Source of the DNA: Metabacillus bambusae
GTDB taxonomy: Bacteria > Bacillota > Bacilli > Bacillales > Bacillaceae
Assembly (NCBI RefSeq): GCF_017497975.1
Contig: NZ_JAGDEL010000007.1
Span: forward strand, 147,139 to 211,138
Reading direction: 5' to 3'
DNA: 64,000 bases
The notes beneath the pieces were generated by a model. The model was given only the letters and a program-made list of their open reading frames with translations, made no database searches and was not told where the DNA came from. Numbering within the stretch: position 1 is the stretch's first letter; every line of letters starts with the position of its first letter. Of the stretch, positions 34,712-43,650 are shown one piece after another. The position numbers and the translations under genes are program-made.

Positions 34712-35245
34712 ATGGCAGATAATAAAAATCAAAATGATGAACAAAAAAAGGATAAAGATAATCCAAATTTAGAGCAGAACAAAAGAGAAAAGCCAGTTTC
34801 GCAACTTGGAAAAGTCATCTCAACAGGTTTTATCGGTGGTGTATTTTGGAGTTTTTTAGCATACTTATCTTCTTTAGTGAATTTTACAGAAGTTAGTCCC
34901 AATCTTATCCTTCAACCGATTGCGTTAGGAGATTGGAAAAATGGTACGCTTGGCGAATTTATTAGCATTGTTTTAATAGGGTTACTATCGATTGGTGTTG
35001 CTTTGGCTTATTATGCTATTTTAAAACGATTCAAGTCAATGTGGATTGGAATTATATATGGAGCTGCGTTATGGGGACTTGTTTTTTTTATATTGAATCC
35101 TATATTTCCAAATCTTCAAACCGTTTTTGAATTATCGCGCGCCACGATTGTGACAACAATATGCCTTTATATTTTATATGGAGTTTTTGTTGGCTACTCG
35201 ATTTCCTTCGATTACAATGAGTTAAATACGAATAATGAAAATTAG
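34712..35245 (+). CDS. yqhR: YqhR family membrane protein
   Basis: 177 residues. A charged, Lys/Asn/Gln-rich N-terminal 30 residues, then four hydrophobic segments (about 37-57, 87-107, 113-132, 142-163) and a short acidic tail. Recognised by sequence type and place between yqhQ and aroQ. No known activity. GGAGGTG ribosome-binding site; own terminator. Confidence 0.88.
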   Translation: MADNKNQNDEQKKDKDNPNLEQNKREKPVSQLGKVISTGFIGGVFWSFLAYLSSLVNFTEVSPNLILQPIALGDWKNGTLGEFISIVLIGLLSIGVALAYYAILKRFKSMWIGIIYGAALWGLVFFILNPIFPNLQTVFELSRATIVTTICLYILYGVFVGYSISFDYNELNTNNEN

Positions 35246-35307
35246 TAATAAGATGTGGACTTCATTTGCTTAAGGAAAACATAGTATGAAAGCGATTAGT
35301 TATGATA

Positions 35308-35337
35308 GAATGTTCATTAGCTGAACATTCTTTTTTC
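35308..35337 (+). terminator. Terminator of yqhR
   Basis: GAATGTTCA TTAGC TGAACATTC TTTTTT. Confidence 0.92.
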
Positions 35338-35451
35338 TTGAAAAAAATAATAGGTATATCTATAAACCTAGCTCAAGCGTTTATAACTTACTTGGTGTGA
35401 AGATTTTTAGTTTCGCTCGCTTTTTTACTATGAAATGAGGTGCAAGAATTC

Positions 35452-35895
35452 ATGAAGTTTTTAGTGATAAATGGACCAAACCTGAATAGACTTGGCTTAC
35501 GTGAGCCTGCTATTTATGGGTCCAAAACATTAACTGATTTAGAAATGGATTTGTTAGCGTTTGGAGAAATTGAACAAATTGAAGTCACTTGTTTTCAATC
35601 AAATCATGAAGGTGATATCATTGATGCCATCCATGAAGCAGAAGATCAATTTGATGGGATTGTGTTGAACCCTGGAGCTTTTACACATTATAGTTACGCG
35701 ATCCGTGATGCTATTGCAAGTGTATCATTCCCGGTTATTGAAGTTCATATTTCAAATGTTCATGCAAGAGAGGAATTTCGTCACACATCTGTAACTGCTC
35801 CAGTCACAATCGGTCAAATCATCGGACTTGGTTTTAAAGGTTATGAGCTAGCAATGCTCGCACTTAAGGAGAGAGTAGGAGGAATTCAGCGATGA
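35452..35895 (+). CDS. aroQ: Type II 3-dehydroquinate dehydratase
   Basis: 147 residues, usual for the dodecameric type II enzyme of the shikimate pathway. Motifs: NGPNLNRLG, the flexible loop with the catalytic Tyr (EPAIYGSKT), NPGAFTHYSYAIRDA, and EVHISNVHAREEFRH.S with the catalytic His. The ATG at 35452 behind GAGGTGC is used. Overlaps yqhT by four bases (ATGA), so the two are cotranslated. Confidence 0.95.
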   Translation: MKFLVINGPNLNRLGLREPAIYGSKTLTDLEMDLLAFGEIEQIEVTCFQSNHEGDIIDAIHEAEDQFDGIVLNPGAFTHYSYAIRDAIASVSFPVIEVHISNVHAREEFRHTSVTAPVTIGQIIGLGFKGYELAMLALKERVGGIQR

Positions 35896-36953
35896 AATTA
35901 GAAAAAATTCGTAACCGATTCCAGGAATTATCTATTGATGGCCTTTTAATTACGAGTCAATACAATCGAAGATATATGACAGGCTTTACTGGCACTGCTG
36001 GTGTTGCCGTTATTTCTGAGGATAAAGCTGTTTTAATTACTGATTTCCGTTATACTGAGCAAGCAGCAAAAGAAGTCGAAGGCTATGAAATTGTCCAGCA
36101 TACAGGACCAATACATGAGGAAGTTGCATCAATCGTTTCCAAATTAGGGATTAAAAAGCTAGGCTTTGAACAAGACCATCTTACATATCAAGCATATTCT
36201 TTCTATAATAAGTCTCTAACAGGTGCCGAATTTGTACCAGTATCAGGTGCCGTAGAAAAGTTACGCTTGATTAAGTCTCCTGTAGAGATTAAGATATTAA
36301 AGGAAGCTACAGAGATTGCTGACGCAGCTTATAAGCATATTTTAACGTATGTGAAACCAGGCTTAAAAGAAATTGAAGTTGCGAATGAACTTGAATTTTT
36401 TATGAGAAAAAATGGTGCGGTATCTTCATCTTTTGATATTATTGTTGCTTCAGGTTATCGTTCTGCATTGCCGCATGGGGTAGCTAGTGACAAAGAAATT
36501 GAAAAAGGTGATTTTGTTACGCTTGATTTTGGTGCATACTACAAAGGATATTGTTCAGATATCACAAGAACATTTGCTGTTGGGGAACCAAGTGATGAGT
36601 TGAAGAAAATTTATTCGACTGTCCTAGAAGCCCAGTTACGTGGGATGAATGGAATAAAACCAGGCATGACAGGTAAAGAGGCAGATGCTCTTACACGTGA
36701 TTATATTAGTGAGCAAGGGTATGGTGAGTATTTCGGACATTCTACAGGCCATGGCTTAGGAATGGAAGTACATGAAGGACCTGCTTTATCTCTTAGATCT
36801 GACATAGTTCTTGAACCAGGAATGGTTGTTACAGTCGAACCTGGTATTTATGTAGCAGGTCTTGGTGGCGTAAGAATTGAAGATGATACAGTTGTCACTA
36901 GAACTGGAAATGAGTCACTGTCTCATTCACCAAAAGATCTTATTATTTTGTAA
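35892..36953 (+). CDS. yqhT: Xaa-Pro dipeptidase/aminopeptidase YqhT
   Basis: 353 residues, M24 metallopeptidase. N-terminal creatinase-like domain (about 1-125), then the pita-bread domain with the five metal ligands: Asp in LDFGAYYKGYCSDITRTF (two), His in HSTGHGLGMEVHEGP, Glu in VEPGIYV and Glu in GVRIEDD. All are present. It should cleave X-Pro peptides, giving proline. Operon aroQ-yqhT-efp-like order as in B. subtilis; efp makes the factor needed to translate polyproline. Confidence 0.94.
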   Translation: MKLEKIRNRFQELSIDGLLITSQYNRRYMTGFTGTAGVAVISEDKAVLITDFRYTEQAAKEVEGYEIVQHTGPIHEEVASIVSKLGIKKLGFEQDHLTYQAYSFYNKSLTGAEFVPVSGAVEKLRLIKSPVEIKILKEATEIADAAYKHILTYVKPGLKEIEVANELEFFMRKNGAVSSSFDIIVASGYRSALPHGVASDKEIEKGDFVTLDFGAYYKGYCSDITRTFAVGEPSDELKKIYSTVLEAQLRGMNGIKPGMTGKEADALTRDYISEQGYGEYFGHSTGHGLGMEVHEGPALSLRSDIVLEPGMVVTVEPGIYVAGLGGVRIEDDTVVTRTGNESLSHSPKDLIIL

Positions 36954-37069
36954 TAGGGAATACATGTTCTTTACATATAAGAATAGTCACTATTTTATAG
37001 AACCAATGAGGCAAAAAGTGGTCTCACGTTCTTAATCCCTTATTTAAGCTATTTAGGAGGACTTTTTTC

Positions 37070-37627
37070 ATGATTTCAGTTAACGATTTTCGTACAGGAC
37101 TAACAATTGAGGTTGATAACGGCATTTGGCGTGTAATGGATTTCCAACACGTAAAACCAGGTAAAGGTGCAGCATTTGTCCGTTCTAAATTACGTAATCT
37201 TCGCACAGGAGCTGTTCAAGAGAAAACGTTCCGTGCTGGCGAAAAAGTTGCGAAGGCTCAAATTGAAACACGTAGAATGCAATATCTTTATGCAAATGGA
37301 GATCAGCACGCATTCATGGATACAGAAACATATGATCAAATTGAATTACCATCAAATCAAATAGAATATGAATTAAAATTCTTAAAAGAAAATATGGAAA
37401 TTCAAATTATGATGTTTGGTACTGAAACATTAGGTGTGGAATTACCTAACACAGTTGAGTTAGAGGTTACTGAAACAGAACCAGGTATTAAAGGTGATAC
37501 TGCTTCAGGTGGGACGAAGCCAGCGATTTTAGAAACTGGTTTATCTGTTCAAGTTCCATTCTTCATTAACGAAGGCGATCGTCTAATCATTAATACGTCT
37601 GAGGCTTCTTACGTTTCACGTGCGTAA
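37070..37627 (+). CDS. efp: Translation elongation factor P
   Basis: 185 residues with the three OB-like domains of EF-P (KOW-like, P/YeiP and C-terminal OB). Lys32 in VKPGKGAAF is at the tip of domain I, the site modified in Bacilli (5-aminopentanol). The C-terminal end [24 protein letters not shown] is typical. It relieves ribosome stalling at polyproline. AGGAGGAC ribosome-binding site. Confidence 0.97.
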   Translation: MISVNDFRTGLTIEVDNGIWRVMDFQHVKPGKGAAFVRSKLRNLRTGAVQEKTFRAGEKVAKAQIETRRMQYLYANGDQHAFMDTETYDQIELPSNQIEYELKFLKENMEIQIMMFGTETLGVELPNTVELEVTETEPGIKGDTASGGTKPAILETGLSVQVPFFINEGDRLIINTSEASYVSRA

Positions 37628-37642
37628 TATATAATGTACTGT

Positions 37643-37671
37643 AAAGGGGTGCTTCTAATGCACCTCTTTTT
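37643..37671 (+). terminator. Terminator of efp
   Basis: AAAGGGGTGC TTCTAAT GCACCTCTTTTTG. Confidence 0.88.
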
Positions 37672-37699
37672 GCATGCTTTAAATAATCTACACGATCCC

Positions 37700-38300
37700 T
37701 TAATCAATCACCTTCATTAAAACTTTAGCTGCTTTTTTAACACCACTTCGATAATCCTCAACGTATTCTTCAGCAATTCATCTAATTTCAATTATACAAA
37801 TAGGAGCGTTCTTGCAAACATTTAATAATCCAGTTAGAATACGTCCACGATGTTTCCCTTCCCATAAGGAAAGTGCTTCTTTTAATATCGGAAAAGCAGC
37901 AAGTGCTTGAGACTCACCAGTCCCTGCATAGTTACAAATTGTTTGGACAGAGTAATCTCTTACAATCGTATTTTTATCGAATCTGATCGTTAATTGCTGG
38001 TAAAAGTGAAGAGATTTGCTCTGGAATATATGGTGTAAGCATCGATATTGTATGGATTGCTTCCCAGCGAATGCGTGTTGTATTAGATGCTAGTAAAGGA
38101 ATTATTAGACTAGTAAAGGCACGACTAATTCAGGTTTTTCCTCGGAAAGCTTTGTAAATACCTTCACACAATCACCAATTAACGCTTTATCATTGCTTGT
38201 AAATCCTTCTATTAGTTCGTTTAGTAGCTCTGGATTTTGGATACATTCCTTTGCTACAATTCGATTTCCCTCTTCTGTTTTTTCTCCAATTTGAGATGAT
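37700..38300 (-). pseudogene. Decayed HEAT-repeat-like gene
   Basis: On the minus strand, pieces of a protein can be read across several frames: KTEEGNRIVAKECIQNPELL...IEGFTSNDKALIGDCVKVF near the 5' end, PLLASNTTRIRWEAIHTISM...PYIPEQISSLLPAINDQIR in another frame, NTIVRDYSVQTICNYAGTGE...AFPILKEALSLWEGKHRGRI, and the end VEDYRSGVKKAAKVLMKVID with a TAA at 37700-37702. Helical pairs like RWEAIHTIS and VRDYSVQTI suggest HEAT-like repeats. At least two frameshifts and an in-frame stop break it. No start codon with a ribosome-binding site is clear; the 5' limit is approximate. Confidence 0.7.
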
Positions 38301-38430
38301 AATTACGAAATGATTAACAACGTTTACATTTCTCGATCAATAAGCATTTTTTCTTCTTATTATAAACCTTCCTTGTCTAAAATACCTACCTTTAGCATAT
38401 GGTGTACAAACTGTATTTTAGGAGGACAAC

Positions 38431-38712
38431 ATGAAACGATTTTTTTCTCATATTGATTCAACTGTTTTAACAATGGCAGGTTTACGCTTTTTGTCTGCCT
38501 CAATCGAATTAACAGCAGCTATTTTAATGTTGGTTTTCAATGATGTAAAAAAGGCTGTCACAATCAATTCTCTCTTAGCAATCGTGGGTCCAGTGATTTT
38601 TATTGTGACGATGACTATTGGTATTTTCCATATTGCTGATCAATTATCCTACGCGAAATTGCTGTTTATTGGTCTTGGTGTGTTTTTTATTTTATTCGGA
38701 ATTTATAAGTAG
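38431..38712 (+). CDS. yqhV: YqhV small membrane protein (DUF2619)
   Basis: 93 residues with three hydrophobic helices (about 15-36, 45-66, 72-91). Recognised as YqhV by size and its place just before spoIIIAA. In Bacilli it is thought to be sporulation-linked, but its action is unknown. ATG behind AGGAGGAC. Confidence 0.88.
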   Translation: MKRFFSHIDSTVLTMAGLRFLSASIELTAAILMLVFNDVKKAVTINSLLAIVGPVIFIVTMTIGIFHIADQLSYAKLLFIGLGVFFILFGIYK

Positions 38713-38815
38713 AAAGAAGTTTAAGAAGACCGAAAATCATCAGGACAATTAAGTCATGAATGTGGTCAAGCATGCATACATTGAAAGTAACAATTGGCTA
38801 ATAGGAGGAAGCGGT

Positions 38816-39736
38816 GTGAAGGAAATAATTGAGATGCTTCCGGAATCGATAAGTAACCAGATAGGGAAATTACATCCTGCTAGTTTGGCTCGAATTGAGG
38901 AAATCCGCATTCGTGTGATGAAACGGGTCGAAGTCATCATAATGGGGAAACCTGTTTTTCTATCATATGTTACGACATATGAAGACTCAATTAATCTACT
39001 AAACGAGCTAAGTCACTATTCGATTTATACATTAGAAGAAGAATTAAAGAAGGGCTATATAACAGTTCGTGGAGGGCATCGTGTAGGTCTTTCTGGAAGA
39101 GTTATTACTGAAAATGGACGAGTTAAGGCGATTCGTGATGTTACTTCATTTAATATTAGGATTGCTAGAGAAAAGATAGGTATTGCAGAGAATTATATTC
39201 CATATTTATATGATGGAAAGTGGTTAAATACGTTAATTATTGGTCCGCCACAAACAGGTAAAACAACGTTACTTAGAGATTTTGCGAGAGTAATAAGCAG
39301 TGGTTTTAAGCAGATCGAATCAAAAAAGGTAGGAATTGTTGATGAGCGATCAGAAATTGCAGGTTGTGTGAAGGGTGTTCCACAGCATCAGCTTGGTGAA
39401 CGAATTGATGTTCTTGATGCTTGTCCAAAAGCGGAAGGCATGATGATGATGATTCGTTCAATGAGTCCTGATGTATTAATTGTGGATGAGATTGGTACGA
39501 AGGAAGATGCAGAAGCAGTGATGGAAGCCGTTCATGCAGGTGTACAGTTATTTGTTACCGTACATGGATATCAAGCTAGTGAGCTGACCAATCGCCCTAC
39601 TTTAAAGATGTTATTACAAGCAAATGTATTTGACCGATATATGGAGTTATCTAGAAAAGATGGGCCTGGAACTGTTCAACAAATTCTTAATCAACATGGC
39701 GGGTATTTACAAATGGAAAGAAGTGGGACCAAATGA
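38816..39736 (+). CDS. spoIIIAA: Stage III sporulation protein AA
   Basis: 306 residues (307 in B. subtilis). Secretion-type AAA ATPase: Walker A GPPQTGKTTLLRD, VDERSEIAG and Walker B-like DVLIVDEIGTKEDAEAV. It powers the SpoIIIA-SpoIIQ channel between mother cell and forespore. The GTG at 38816, with AGGAGG upstream, is preferred over an in-frame ATG at 38756 that lacks a good site and would add 20 unrelated residues. A CATACATT at 38774-38781 resembles a sigma-E -10, but no convincing -35 was found. Confidence 0.95.
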   Translation: MKEIIEMLPESISNQIGKLHPASLARIEEIRIRVMKRVEVIIMGKPVFLSYVTTYEDSINLLNELSHYSIYTLEEELKKGYITVRGGHRVGLSGRVITENGRVKAIRDVTSFNIRIAREKIGIAENYIPYLYDGKWLNTLIIGPPQTGKTTLLRDFARVISSGFKQIESKKVGIVDERSEIAGCVKGVPQHQLGERIDVLDACPKAEGMMMMIRSMSPDVLIVDEIGTKEDAEAVMEAVHAGVQLFVTVHGYQASELTNRPTLKMLLQANVFDRYMELSRKDGPGTVQQILNQHGGYLQMERSGTK

Positions 39737-40248
39737 TCAAGTGGATGGGTGCGTTACTCATAATTCTTGCAACAACCTGGGCTGGCTTCGAAGCCGCAAA
39801 GCATTTAAGTGAGAGAACAAGGCAGCTTAGACAACTAAAGGTAGCGCTACAATCATTAGAAGCTGAGATTATGTATGGACATACATCGTTAATTGTGGCG
39901 GCTCAACATATTGCTAAGCAATTACCGAAACCCTTATCAATGTTTTTCGAGCAATTTGCAAAAAAGCTAGAAAAAGGTCATACGAGTGTTAAGGGTGCTT
40001 GGGAGGAAAGTCTTCAAGATGTTTGGCGTTTCACTGCCCTTAAACAAGGTGAATATGAAGTGTTAAAACAGTTTGGCGAAACACTTGGTCAGCATGATCG
40101 AATCTCACAGCAAAAACATATAAAGTTAACGCTTTCGCATTTAGAGAGAGAAGAAGCAGATGCAATTGATCGGCAAAATCGCTATGAACGTATGATGAAA
40201 AGTCTAGGGGTATTAGCTGGTTTACTTTTAGTTATTTTATTGATGTAG
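39733..40248 (+). CDS. spoIIIAB: Stage III sporulation protein AB
   Basis: 171 residues. One N-terminal and one C-terminal membrane helix with a helical middle (QLRQLKVALQSLEAEIMYG...), resembling GspF-type platform proteins. Overlaps spoIIIAA by four bases (ATGA). Mother-cell membrane part of the feeding-tube complex. Confidence 0.94.
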   Translation: MIKWMGALLIILATTWAGFEAAKHLSERTRQLRQLKVALQSLEAEIMYGHTSLIVAAQHIAKQLPKPLSMFFEQFAKKLEKGHTSVKGAWEESLQDVWRFTALKQGEYEVLKQFGETLGQHDRISQQKHIKLTLSHLEREEADAIDRQNRYERMMKSLGVLAGLLLVILLM

Positions 40249-40270
40249 AAGTGGAAGGGAGTCGTCGCAG

Positions 40271-40477
40271 GTGGGCGTAGATATTAACACGATCTTTCAA
40301 ATTGCCGGGATAGGAATCGTCGTTGCATTCCTTCACACAATATTAGATCAAATGGGGAAAAAGGAATATGCACAATGGGTAACATTGATCGGCTTTATTT
40401 ATATTTTATTCATGGTTGCATCAATTGTAGATGATCTATTTAAAAAGATAAAATCGGTCTTTCTTTTCCAAGGGTAA
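40271..40477 (+). CDS. spoIIIAC: Stage III sporulation protein AC
   Basis: 68 residues, two membrane helices: DINTIFQIAGIGIVVAFLHTIL and WVTLIGFIYILFMVASIV, highly typical of SpoIIIAC. GTG start behind GAAGGGAG. The next gene, spoIIIAD, lies in the same reading frame right after the TAA stop. Confidence 0.94.
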   Translation: MGVDINTIFQIAGIGIVVAFLHTILDQMGKKEYAQWVTLIGFIYILFMVASIVDDLFKKIKSVFLFQG

Positions 40478-40489
40478 GGGGGGCTTCTC

Positions 40490-40882
40490 ATCGAAATTAT
40501 TCAAATTGTAGGTCTAGGGCTGATCGCAACTTTTCTTGCCCTAATCGTTAAAGAGCAAAAGCCCACCTTCGCCTTTATGCTTGTTGTATTTGTTGGTTGT
40601 GTTATTTTTTTATTTTTAATCGATCAGGTATATGAAATTATTCGAATGGTTGAACGAATTGCGATACATGCGAACGTTAATCTCATATATGTTGAAACGA
40701 CTTTAAAGATAATTGGAATTGCTTATATTGCAGAGTTTGGTGCGCAAATAACAAAGGATGCTGGACAGGGTGCGATCGCATCAAAGATTGAACTAGGCGG
40801 GAAAATTCTAATCTTAACGATGGCAATCCCAATATTAACCGTCATTATTGAAACAGTTCTTGGAATGATTCCAGGTACGTAA
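40490..40882 (+). CDS. spoIIIAD: Stage III sporulation protein AD (non-standard start codon)
   Basis: About 130 residues, homologous along its whole length to SpoIIIAD, including the N-terminal EIIQIVGLGLIATFLALIVKEQKP. No ATG, GTG or TTG occurs in this frame between the spoIIIAC stop (40475-40477) and the ATG at 40577; starting there would delete the first membrane helix (about 30 residues). AAGGGGGG stands six bases before ATC at 40490, and two ATT codons follow at 40496 and 40499. So initiation at ATC/ATT, re-initiation after spoIIIAC, or a sequence error must be considered. Start coordinate is a best guess. Confidence 0.85.
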   Translation: MEIIQIVGLGLIATFLALIVKEQKPTFAFMLVVFVGCVIFLFLIDQVYEIIRMVERIAIHANVNLIYVETTLKIIGIAYIAEFGAQITKDAGQGAIASKIELGGKILILTMAIPILTVIIETVLGMIPGT

Positions 40883-41074
40883 TAAGTGTGATAAGGAAAT
40901 AGGGACTTCTTTTAATGGTATCCGATCACTGAATTTTGCTTCATTAATGAATAGTGAGCTTAATCAGTTCGCGCTCTATATTATATTTGGGCATTTAGTA
41001 ATACAGTTTTACATTATTTTATACGGTGCGGTTTTTTCTCGATTGCATTTTGTATAAAGTTTGGAGGTGTGTAA

Positions 41075-42271
41075 ATGCGAACGTTTCTAGCTCTTCTTCT
41101 TATTTCACTCTTTCTAGCAGTCCCAATAAATGTACAAGCCTCTGAGACACCTAAACAGACTGAAGAACCTGATATTCCTAATGCAAATATGATAGTCGAT
41201 GAGCAGGTAGAAAGGCTCGAGATTAATGACATAAAAAACTATTGGGATGAAGTGATGACAGAATATGGTGGTTTTTTACCTGAAAGCCAGAAAGGTAGCT
41301 TGCTGCAATTTTTAAGTGGGGAAAAGGAACTTTCCTTTCAAGAATGGATGAAGGCGTTTCTGAAATTTTTATTTCATGAGCTACTAGCGAATGGGAAATT
41401 ATTAGGTACGTTAATCTTGTTAACTGTTTTCAGCATGTTGTTGCAATTATTACAAAATGCATTTAATCAAAGCGCGGTAAGTAAGGTTGCCTACGCTCTC
41501 GTCTATATGGTGTTAATCATAATCGCTCTAAATAGCTTTCATGTTGCAATTCAATATACGAATAATGCCATTCAATCTATGACTAATTTCATCCTTGCGT
41601 TAATTCCTCTCTTATTAGCTTTAATGGCATCTTCAGGTGGACTAGCTTCAGCAGCCTTTTTTCATCCGGTCATTATCTTTTTAATGAATACAAGTGGATT
41701 GTTGATCCAAAATATTGTATTACCGTTACTGTTTCTCTCGGCCTTATTGAATATCGTTAGCACATTGACTGATCAATACAAAGTGACACAGCTTGCAGGA
41801 TTACTTAGAAATATAAGCATTGGTCTGCTTGCATCGTTTTTAACCATATTCCTTGGTGTTATTTCTGTTCAAGGTGCTTCTGCTGCTGTTACAGATGGGA
41901 TCACAATTCGAACGGCAAAGTTTATTACCGGAAATTTTATCCCTGTTTTAGGGAGAATGTTTACGGATGCGACAGATACGGTCATTAGTGCATCGATTTT
42001 ATTAAAGAATACAGTTGGAGTGATCGGTGTAGCGATCTTGTTGTTAATTGCTGCATTTCCCGCAATTAAAGTATTATCACTAGCGTTTATTTATAAATTC
42101 GCCGCGTCGATTCTACAGCCTCTAGGTGGTGGGCCGGTTATCGCGTGTTTAGATATCATTAGTAAAAGTGTTATCTATATATTTGCAGCATTGGCAATTG
42201 TCTCTCTCATGTTTTTTTTAAGCTTAACAGTGATAATTGCCGCTGGTAACCTGACAATTATGATGCGGTAA
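41075..42271 (+). CDS. spoIIIAE: Stage III sporulation protein AE
   Basis: 398 residues. N-terminal signal peptide (RTFLALLLISLFLAVPINVQASE), a short extracytoplasmic part, then about seven membrane helices including LLPLLLAL-like LIPLLLALMASSGG. Membrane component of the SpoIIIA channel. ATG behind GGAGGTG. The 192-bp gap to spoIIIAD is long for this normally tight operon. Confidence 0.95.
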   Translation: MRTFLALLLISLFLAVPINVQASETPKQTEEPDIPNANMIVDEQVERLEINDIKNYWDEVMTEYGGFLPESQKGSLLQFLSGEKELSFQEWMKAFLKFLFHELLANGKLLGTLILLTVFSMLLQLLQNAFNQSAVSKVAYALVYMVLIIIALNSFHVAIQYTNNAIQSMTNFILALIPLLLALMASSGGLASAAFFHPVIIFLMNTSGLLIQNIVLPLLFLSALLNIVSTLTDQYKVTQLAGLLRNISIGLLASFLTIFLGVISVQGASAAVTDGITIRTAKFITGNFIPVLGRMFTDATDTVISASILLKNTVGVIGVAILLLIAAFPAIKVLSLAFIYKFAASILQPLGGGPVIACLDIISKSVIYIFAALAIVSLMFFLSLTVIIAAGNLTIMMR

Positions 42272-42274
42272 AGC

Positions 42275-42305
42275 GAGTCTTATCGGTTTTTATGGGCAGT
42301 TATTT
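42275..42305 (+). repeat. Degenerate fragment of the 158-bp repeat
   Basis: GCGAGTCTTATCGG-TTTTTATGGGCAGTTATTT matches GCGAAACTTATCGGATCTTTACGGGCAGTTAGTT of the tandem units at roughly 25 of 33 positions. Lies between spoIIIAE and spoIIIAF. Only the middle of the unit is left. Confidence 0.6.
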
Positions 42306-42353
42306 CCACCTGAGAGATTCTTTTGTTAATGCAGGGTAAGGGGGGAATCTACT

Positions 42354-43007
42354 ATGTCATTTTTAACAGAATGGATTACTAATATTATCGTATTTATTTT
42401 ACTAGCTGTGGTCATTGATTTATTATTACCAAATTCATCGATGCAGAAATATGCAAAAATGGTCATTAGCTTACTATTAATTATTGTAATAATCAATCCA
42501 ATCTTTAAATTATTCAACACAGATATGAATGTAATCCTCTCAGAATTCCAGTCCGTGGCACCATCTGAAGAAAATGAGGTAAAAAATTTAATAGAATTTC
42601 AGAAAAAAGAAATACAAGCTTCACAACGTGCATATATTTTAGAACAAATGGCTGTCCAAATGAAAACGATGGCAAAAGAGGAGCTGGTGCAAAACTATGA
42701 CGTAACGATTGAAACAATCCTTCTTTCCGAATCTGAACAAGTAGATGACATAAACTCTCAGAATGATCTCCAGCATATCCGTGTAGTCTTACAACGAAAT
42801 GAAGCTGAGGAAGTAGCAGGTCAAGAAGCAGTGGAAGCCGTCCAATCAATAACCATTGACACCACAAATGAACTTCCAGCAGACGATCCAGAAGCAGAGC
42901 TAAATTCAGATGAGATTACAGCGTATTTAGCAAATATTTGGGAAGTAGAAGAAGAAAAAATCACACTCGAATTGGAAGGGGGGGAGGAGTCATTAGATGA
43001 GCAATAA
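42354..43007 (+). CDS. spoIIIAF: Stage III sporulation protein AF
   Basis: 217 residues. Two N-terminal membrane helices (about 8-25 and 33-52), then an extracytoplasmic ring-building-motif domain as in SpoIIIAG/AH. Helical, Glu/Gln-rich stretch about 65-110. ATG behind AAGGGGGGAATC; overlaps spoIIIAG by 11 bases. Confidence 0.92.
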   Translation: MSFLTEWITNIIVFILLAVVIDLLLPNSSMQKYAKMVISLLLIIVIINPIFKLFNTDMNVILSEFQSVAPSEENEVKNLIEFQKKEIQASQRAYILEQMAVQMKTMAKEELVQNYDVTIETILLSESEQVDDINSQNDLQHIRVVLQRNEAEEVAGQEAVEAVQSITIDTTNELPADDPEAELNSDEITAYLANIWEVEEEKITLELEGGEESLDEQ

Positions 43008-43650
43008 AGAAAGCTTCATCCAAAAGCTAAAGTCCTTACTTGGCCAGTCAAATTCTAAGAAACCATCAAAATTTCAATATTTTATTCTTGTTTTCGTATT
43101 AGGGATAGCATTCATGCTTATTAGCAACCTTTTTACTACTGAAGAAAATAAGAATAACGCTTTACCGACTGCTTCTACAGCTACTGATGAAAGTACTGAA
43201 GTGTTCAAGCAAACAAAGGGAGAAAGTACCGGCTCCATCTCTGATTATGAAGCAGAATATGAAAACCAATTAAAAGAAGTACTAGAAACAATATCTGGTG
43301 TAGGAAATGTCTCAGTTGTGGTGAATGTTGATTCGACTTCACAAAAGATTGTTGAAAAAAACAGGGTAACTGGGAGTCAGGTTACAACAGAAACTGACCG
43401 TGAAGGCGGCAAAAGAGAAGTGGAAGACCAATCAACAGATGAACAAGTTGTCATCATTCAAGAAGGCGAAAAAGAGGTTCCGATTGTCGTACAAGTAAAA
43501 AAACCCGAGGTTCGTGGAGTCTTAATTGTCGCTCAAGGTGCTGACAACATTCATATAAAGCAAACAATTATAGACGCAGTAACTCGTGCATTAGGTGTAC
43601 CTAGTCATCGCGTAGCTGTGGAGTCGAAAAAAATGAAGGAGGATGAATAG
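42997..43650 (+). CDS. spoIIIAG: Stage III sporulation protein AG
   Basis: 217 residues. One N-terminal membrane helix (about 27-47), a linker, then the ring domain with YENQLKEVLETISGVGNVSVVVNVDSTSQKIVEKN and VKKPEVRGVLIVAQGADN. It forms the large ring of the intercellular channel. Strong GGGGAGGAG ribosome-binding site. Confidence 0.95.
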   Translation: MSNKESFIQKLKSLLGQSNSKKPSKFQYFILVFVLGIAFMLISNLFTTEENKNNALPTASTATDESTEVFKQTKGESTGSISDYEAEYENQLKEVLETISGVGNVSVVVNVDSTSQKIVEKNRVTGSQVTTETDREGGKREVEDQSTDEQVVIIQEGEKEVPIVVQVKKPEVRGVLIVAQGADNIHIKQTIIDAVTRALGVPSHRVAVESKKMKEDE

